A stretch of 64,000 nucleotides of DNA, from assembly GCA_937872175.1 (NCBI GenBank), contig CALMPI010000037.1, positions 1 to 64,000 of the forward strand, written 5' to 3'. The DNA is from an uncultured Flavobacteriales bacterium (GTDB lineage Bacteria; Bacteroidota; Bacteroidia; Flavobacteriales_F; PHOS-HE28). This document shows positions 59,841-64,000 of this stretch, piece by piece. The notes under the pieces were generated by a model. That model saw nothing but the letters and a program-made list of their open reading frames with translations, ran no database searches and had not been told where the DNA came from. Position 1 is the stretch's first letter; every line of letters begins with the position of its first letter. A program made the position numbers and the translations under genes.

Positions 59841-60821
59841 CTACGTGCCCAACAGGGGGAGGAAGTTCTCAGCCAGCATGCACCGCACGCTCCCCCCACC
59901 CACGGCCTCGATGGTGGGCACCGGAACGGGCACCAGCTGTCCATGGGCTTCCAACGGTCGGCGCTGCGAGGGGGTGAGCGCCTCGAAGGCCGAGGTGGAG
60001 AGCAGGATGAACGCCCCCTTCGGCGAGCGCAGCTGCAGCAGGTTGCCGAGATACCGGTGCATCTGATCCAGGGTGATCGGCAGCAGCATCTTGCCCGCGC
60101 GCTCCAATTCCGCCTGCACATCCTCACGGTCCACCGGATAGGGCATCGCCTCCTGGCACACCACCGCGAAGCCTTCACCGATGCTCATCACCACGTTGGT
60201 GTGGTACACGGGCTGGCCGGCAAGGGTGCCGTCCACGGTGGCCAGGAAGGGCACCTGATGACCATCCATGACACCGCACCACATGTTCAAGCCACGCTCA
60301 CTGGTGCGCGGGGAGAGCGCGGCATAGGCCACGTTGCGCCCACGGTCGAGCACGAGGCTCCCGGTGCCTTCCAGGTAGCGATGCGCCTGTTCCAAGGCGC
60401 TGAGGTCGACCGACCGGTCAACGCGGAACCCTTCGCGCTCCAAGGTCCGGACCAAGGAAGGGTCGCGCTCCCTTCGACGGCTCGGCGTGCACATGGGGTA
60501 CAGCACCACCGTTCCATCGGCGTGGGTGCTGAACCAGTTGTTGGGGAACACGGCGTTGGGTGCCGTGGGATCCACAGGGTCGAGCACCGTGGTACCGATG
60601 CCGCACCGATCCAGCGCATCCAGCAGTCCATCGAACTCCTCTTCGGCCAGGCGCCGGAACTCAGGGTCGTTGACCACCTGCTGGAAGGCGTTGCTCTCCG
60701 CCGTCTCCGGGTCGGGACCGAATCCGGTGGGGCGCACCAGGATGACCGCGGAAGCGGCCTGCGGCATCGGACCGGTCCTCCCCTGTTCCTGGGGCCCTTG
60801 GGTCATGTGCCCTGTGCTCAT
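59841..60821 (-). CDS. ctlX: citrulline/arginine deiminase-like hydrolase CtlX
   Basis: A 326-residue protein of the guanidine-modifying (arginine deiminase-like) superfamily, CtlX type. NAVFPNNWFSTHADGTVVLYPM, the EGTGSLVLDRGRNVAYAALS stretch and YHTNVVMSIGEGFAVVC are diagnostic. The catalytic Cys is probably in the VRCMLAENFLP end. In Bacteroidota it is proposed to act on citrulline or a related compound, often next to arginase. The start could be 60821, 60806 or 60767. It follows the arginase gene by 27 bp. Confidence 0.85.
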   Translation of the reverse strand: MSTGHMTQGPQEQGRTGPMPQAASAVILVRPTGFGPDPETAESNAFQQVVNDPEFRRLAEEEFDGLLDALDRCGIGTTVLDPVDPTAPNAVFPNNWFSTHADGTVVLYPMCTPSRRRERDPSLVRTLEREGFRVDRSVDLSALEQAHRYLEGTGSLVLDRGRNVAYAALSPRTSERGLNMWCGVMDGHQVPFLATVDGTLAGQPVYHTNVVMSIGEGFAVVCQEAMPYPVDREDVQAELERAGKMLLPITLDQMHRYLGNLLQLRSPKGAFILLSTSAFEALTPSQRRPLEAHGQLVPVPVPTIEAVGGGSVRCMLAENFLPLLGT

Positions 60822-60848
60822 GCGTCCGAGAGCGCGCCAGCCCAGGGG

Positions 60849-61787
60849 TCAGCGTCCGCGCAGGATGGGGAAGAGCGGCTCCAGCACACCGAGCACGGCC
60901 TCGGCCATGGCGTTGTTGGTGTCCAGCGCCGGGTTGATCTCCACCACGTCCAGCGTGGCGGTCTTCTGATCGCGACAGAACCCGCTGAGCAGGGTGCTCG
61001 CTTCGTCCAACGACAACCCATGCGGGACGGGTGTGCCTGTGCCCACGGAGATCGAAGGATCGAGGCTGTCGACATCGAAGCTGATGTGCAGCCTGTCACA
61101 GGCGCTGAGGTGGGCCAGGGTCTCCCGGACCACGGCGTCGGCACCTCGTTGGCGCAGGTCATCCACGGTGATCACCTTGATGCCATACTCCGTGATGATG
61201 GCCTGCTCCTCCGGCTCGTAGTCGCGCAGGGCGATGAAGACCAGGTCGCTGGGCAACAGCTTGGGGCTGCTCACGCCGATCTTCCGCAGGCGGTCCCACG
61301 TGTCCATGGTGAACACGCGCGGACGGTTGCGGCCCTTCTTCTCGATGTGCATGAGCAGGGCCAGGGGCATGCCGTGCACGTTGCCGCTCGGTGTGGTCCA
61401 CGGGCTGTGCAGATCGGCGTGCGCATCGATCCAGACCACCCCGAGCCTGTCGTTGGGGAAGGCCATCTTGGTGCCGCTCACCGAACCGATGGCGATCGAA
61501 TGATCGCCTCCGACGACGATGGGGAAGGTATTGTTCCTCAGGTACCTGTACACCTCGTACGCCAGATCGCTTTCAAAGCGGATGAGGCCGTCGATGTGGT
61601 GGGCGTTCGGGGAGTTGTCGTCCTCGTAGAGCACATCGTTCTCATCGCGGAGGATGCTCTCCTCGGCATGGCCGAAGAGCTCGCTGCCCAGCTTCCAAGC
61701 GGCCACACGCAGCGCGGCCATGCCCATGCTGGCGCCTCGTTTGCCCGCACCGATCTCCGAGGCCGCCTCGATCAAACGCAGTTCCAT
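60849..61787 (-). CDS. arginase-family ureohydrolase
   Basis: A 312-residue arginase/agmatinase-fold enzyme with a two-manganese site: GGDHSIAIGS at 93-102, DAHADLHSP at 121-129 and SFDVDSLDPS in the second half. It hydrolyses a guanidino substrate, most likely arginine to ornithine and urea, but agmatinase or formimidoylglutamase activity cannot be excluded. The ATG at 61787 was chosen over 61871. A TACCTTTG box is on the minus strand at 61807-61814. The ctlX gene follows. Confidence 0.9.
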   Translation of the reverse strand: MELRLIEAASEIGAGKRGASMGMAALRVAAWKLGSELFGHAEESILRDENDVLYEDDNSPNAHHIDGLIRFESDLAYEVYRYLRNNTFPIVVGGDHSIAIGSVSGTKMAFPNDRLGVVWIDAHADLHSPWTTPSGNVHGMPLALLMHIEKKGRNRPRVFTMDTWDRLRKIGVSSPKLLPSDLVFIALRDYEPEEQAIITEYGIKVITVDDLRQRGADAVVRETLAHLSACDRLHISFDVDSLDPSISVGTGTPVPHGLSLDEASTLLSGFCRDQKTATLDVVEINPALDTNNAMAEAVLGVLEPLFPILRGR

Positions 61788-61806
61788 GGGTGAATGGGGA
61801 CGGCGC

Positions 61807-61814
61807 CAAAGGTA
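61807..61814 (-). promoter_or_regulatory. -7 box TACCTTTG for arginase-ctlX
   Basis: A perfect match on the minus strand, 19 nt before the ATG at 61787. Confidence 0.6.
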
Positions 61815-61824
61815 GGCGCGTCGC

Positions 61825-62067
61825 TCAGGCCTCCTCCTCCACCGGCTCGAACGGTGCGCAGGCCGGCTCATCCTCCGCGGCCGGAGCCTCCTGCTCGATC
61901 ACCACGGGTGCGGGTTCGGGAAGGCGCATCGCGAAGAGCTGCTCTTCATCGGTGAGGCAGAGCAGGAGCGTCAGGGTCTGTACGGGCCACATGTTCGGCG
62001 AACGGGATTTGAGGGGGTGTCCAAGCGCCCAGCGGTCCGTTGCCTGCACGGCCGGAGCGGCGGCCAT
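61825..62067 (-). CDS. small hypothetical protein
   Basis: An 80-residue ORF beginning MAAAPAVQATDRW with a strongly acidic, Pro-rich C-terminus (APAAEDEPACAPFEPVEEEA). No family or membrane helix is seen. A CATCTTTG box on the minus strand (62074-62081) lies six bases before the ATG, which is the main support. It could be a small acidic protein or a chance frame in a GC-rich spacer. Confidence 0.4.
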   Translation of the reverse strand: MAAAPAVQATDRWALGHPLKSRSPNMWPVQTLTLLLCLTDEEQLFAMRLPEPAPVVIEQEAPAAEDEPACAPFEPVEEEA

Positions 62068-62170
62068 GCGGGGCAAAGATGACCGATGAACACACCCCTT
62101 GTCAAGACGAATACCCGTTTTTCATCGACAAATCCCCCCTCCTCGCGACGAAGGAAAATCCCCGGGTTCG

Positions 62171-62178
62171 CATCTTCG
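62171..62178 (+). promoter_or_regulatory. -7 box CATCTTCG for the PorT-like gene
   Basis: A near-consensus box, five bases before the ATG at 62184. Confidence 0.5.
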
Positions 62179-62183
62179 CGGCG

Positions 62184-62867
62184 ATGCCACGCGCTCCTCT
62201 CCTCCTTCTGACCGCGATCTGCGCGAGTGCGGTACAGGCCCAGACCTGGCATGGCCCGCGGCTGGGCCTGGGCATGGCCACGGTGAACGCCGGGCAGTTC
62301 CTCGCGTGGACCGGCCTGCCCAAGTTCGGTCCCATCGGCGGCTACAGCTTCGACTTCAAGATGAACGGGCAGGTGAGCCTGATGGTGGAGCCGATGTACG
62401 TGGCCAAGGGCAGCCTGGTGCAGGCCGCGCAGTTCCGGCAGACCACCCGCACCACGCTGCACTATGTGGAGCTGCCCTTCGTGCTCAAGGTGTCGGTGAA
62501 CAAGAACCCGCAGGGCCTCTTCCTGGGTGGCGGCCTGGTGCCGGGCTACCTGCTCAGCGGGCGCGAACAGGTGACGCAGGATGGCCAGGAGCTGATCGAC
62601 CGCGGCATCAACACGGAGAACATCCGGCGCACGCAGTTCAGCATCTGCCTGGGCTTGGGCTGGGAGAAGGGGCCCTTTGAGCTCGAGGTGCGCGGCACCA
62701 ACAGCATCACGCCGTTCGACACGGTGGTGCGGCGCCAGAACCTGGTGATCGGCCTGCACGCCACCTTCCGCTTCCGCCCCAAACCGAAGGACGAGGCCCC
62801 GGAGGACGAGGAGGAGGAACCCAGTGAGGACGACTACTACGAGAAGGATGGCGGCAGGCGCAAGTGA
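62184..62867 (+). CDS. PorT-like outer-membrane beta-barrel protein
   Basis: A 227-residue protein with a signal peptide (about 1-20, ending AVQAQT) and a barrel of the outer membrane PorT type: GPRLGLGMATVNAGQFLAW, LPFVLKVSVNKNPQGLFLGG and ENIRRTQFSICLGLGWEKG. PorT-family barrels include parts of the T9SS, but close relatives have other roles. The last 30 residues are acidic and low-complexity (DEAPEDEEEEPSEDDYYEKD), unusual for the family. The downstream gene starts 31 bp later. Confidence 0.8.
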   Translation: MPRAPLLLLTAICASAVQAQTWHGPRLGLGMATVNAGQFLAWTGLPKFGPIGGYSFDFKMNGQVSLMVEPMYVAKGSLVQAAQFRQTTRTTLHYVELPFVLKVSVNKNPQGLFLGGGLVPGYLLSGREQVTQDGQELIDRGINTENIRRTQFSICLGLGWEKGPFELEVRGTNSITPFDTVVRRQNLVIGLHATFRFRPKPKDEAPEDEEEEPSEDDYYEKDGGRRK

Positions 62868-62898
62868 CGCGCGTCCTTCTTCCGGATACCTTGCCGCG

Positions 62899-63537
62899 AT
62901 GCCCTTCACCACCGCCTCCTCCCCCACGCGCGTCCCCTTCGCCGAGAACCCGCTGCTCAAGGCCTTCGCCGGTGCGTTCGTGCTGATCTGGGCGTGGACC
63001 TTCATCGGCACCACCGACCGCGCCAACTGGATCACGGAGAACGCGCTGACGATCCTCTTCGTGGGTGGCCTGGTCCTCACCCACCGCCGCTTCCGCTTCA
63101 GCGACCTCAGCTACACGCTGATGTTCGTGTACATCCTGCTGCACGTGTACGGGGCCATGTACACCTATGCGGAGAACCCGCTGGGCTACTGGCTGCAGGA
63201 CCTCTTCGGCAGCGCGCGGAACCACTACGACCGCATCGTGCACTTCAGCTTCGGCTTCCTGCTGGCCTACCCGATGCGCGACCACTTCAGGAACCACTTC
63301 CAGTGGCCGACCTGGGTGTGCTGGGTGCTGCCGGTGGAGATCACCATGAGCTTCAGCGCCGCCTACGAGCTGATCGAGTGGGCCGTGGCCGATGTGTTCT
63401 TCCCCACGCAGGGCCACGCCTACCTGGGTTCGCAGGGCGACATCTGGGATGCGCAGAAGGACATGGCGCTGGCCTTCAGCGGCGCGGTGCTGGCGATGGT
63501 GCTGTGGAGCACGGTGAAGCGGGTGATGCGGCGGTGA
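62899..63537 (+). CDS. DUF2238 inner-membrane protein
   Basis: A 212-residue membrane protein with about five helices. The DUF2238 pattern appears as YGAMYTYAENPLGYWLQDLFG, HYDRIVHFSFGFLLAYPMRD and YLGSQGDIWDAQKDMALA, with the conserved HYDR and DIWDAQ boxes. The function is unknown; the family is widespread. The ATG at 62899 is preceded by ATACCTTG. It is on the same strand as the PorT-like gene. Confidence 0.9.
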   Translation: MPFTTASSPTRVPFAENPLLKAFAGAFVLIWAWTFIGTTDRANWITENALTILFVGGLVLTHRRFRFSDLSYTLMFVYILLHVYGAMYTYAENPLGYWLQDLFGSARNHYDRIVHFSFGFLLAYPMRDHFRNHFQWPTWVCWVLPVEITMSFSAAYELIEWAVADVFFPTQGHAYLGSQGDIWDAQKDMALAFSGAVLAMVLWSTVKRVMRR

Positions 63538-63544
63538 GCGGGGC

Positions 63545-64000
63545 TCACACCTTCGTCCGCACCTGGTCCCAGCGTTTCACCTGCCACACCACGGTGCCGG
63601 TGGCCAGGTGGTTGCCACTGCGGTCATGGAGTTCCACGGTGCTGCTGTGCTCCACGGCCGCCTGCTCCTGGAGCGGTCGCACCACCTCGTCGGCGATGGC
63701 TTCGGCGCTCGGCGCACAGCGGGCCACCGCGGCCTGCTTCGCCTGGTAGTGGTACTGCATGTGCAGGCTGCGCATGATCAGGCGGTACTGCCGGGGATCG
63801 AGCTGCTCCAGCACGCTAAGCCCGCTGCACATCTCGGCGGCCGTGGCCAGGCAGCAGGCGTGGATGCCCTTGATGTGGTTGCGGTTGATGCGCCAGTACG
63901 GGATGCGCACGCTGATCCCGCCTTCCGGCAGCGGCACCACCCTGAAGCCGTGCGGCCGGTTGAAGGGGATCATCCACGGCAGCAGGGCATTGAGCTTCCA
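63545..64000 (-). CDS. DUF4442 thioesterase-fold protein, cut by the window end
   Basis: The visible 151 residues run off the right edge, so the N-terminus is missing. The frame stays open through KLNALLPWMIPFNRPHGFRV, which shows the gene continues beyond 64000. The DUF4442 hot-dog fold is recognisable from WRINRNHIKGIHACCLATAAE and the C-terminal strand ATGTVVWQVKRWDQV. Family members are putative acyl-thioesterases. The gene is convergent with DUF2238. Confidence 0.85.
   Translation of the reverse strand, partial: WKLNALLPWMIPFNRPHGFRVVPLPEGGISVRIPYWRINRNHIKGIHACCLATAAEMCSGLSVLEQLDPRQYRLIMRSLHMQYHYQAKQAAVARCAPSAEAIADEVVRPLQEQAAVEHSSTVELHDRSGNHLATGTVVWQVKRWDQVRTKV

Noticed and set aside
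58290-61793. A 1167-codon plus-strand open frame opposite argS, ctlX and arginase
   Set aside because: The three minus-strand genes carry clear enzyme motifs. The opposite frame is compositionally biased and has no recognisable domain.

Overview
The window looks like a chromosomal segment of a high-GC member of the Bacteroidota, most likely an uncultured Flavobacteriales lineage. Evidence seen in the sequence: gliding genes (gldF, gldG, gldI), type IX secretion (T9SS) substrates with C-terminal sorting domains, a CHU_C/SprB-like adhesin followed by a PorP/SprF partner, and Bacteroidota-type promoters (TAnnTTTG/TAnnTTCG -7 boxes) with few Shine-Dalgarno sequences. No rRNA, tRNA, CRISPR array or transposase was recognised. 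Many very long antisense ORFs exist only because the DNA is GC-rich and have been left out.

Layout. 1-2.2 kb: a WG-repeat protein, then a small accessory cassette (DUF4160 plus DUF2442) bounded by two 91-bp copies of the purC 3' end. 2.1-11.5 kb: purC-phoH on the minus strand, then SAM hydrolase, ABM protein, TPR protein, gldF-gldG-DUF4340, dnaN and a META lipoprotein. 11.5-14.2 kb: rhomboid protease, monohaem protein, T9SS-exported serine hydrolase. 14.2-19.2 kb (minus): DEDDh exonuclease, dapA, DUF6913, ligA, prmC. 19.3-25.3 kb: ribD, DMT transporter, IMPACT/YigZ protein, thioesterase, dnaA with a clear terminator, a frameshifted low-molecular-weight phosphatase and an RsmI-like methyltransferase. 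25.3-34.1 kb: DUF5723 protein, FKBP lipoprotein, gldI, nrnA, two uncharacterised exported proteins, ndk, DUF721, recF, TPR anchor protein, ribH. 34.1-44.2 kb: a 1161-residue BNR/PKD T9SS protein, folD, and three tandem T9SS paralogues with mosaic sequence sharing. 44.4-46.4 kb: DinB protein, a PIN/DUF6364 toxin-antitoxin pair split by a hairpin element, and an orphan secreted protein. 46.4-50.5 kb: ffh, NTF2-like lipoprotein, PNPOx-like protein, alpha/beta hydrolase, yaaA. 50.6-58.0 kb: an ECF-type sigma factor overlapping a transmembrane DUF2807 protein, then a SprB-like adhesin and PorP/SprF. 58.0-64.0 kb: argS, ctlX, arginase, a small ORF, a PorT-like barrel, a DUF2238 membrane protein and a DUF4442 gene cut by the window end.

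The core genes group by task: replication and repair (dnaN, dnaA, recF, ligA, exonuclease, ndk), riboflavin synthesis (ribD, ribH), the gliding/T9SS surface programme, and arginine use (argS, ctlX, arginase). The observations most worth following up are the purC-associated cassette, the sigma factor coupled to a membrane-spanning DUF2807 protein just upstream of the adhesin, the recurrent very short distance between -7 boxes and start codons (possible leaderless mRNAs), and the mosaic T9SS paralogues.
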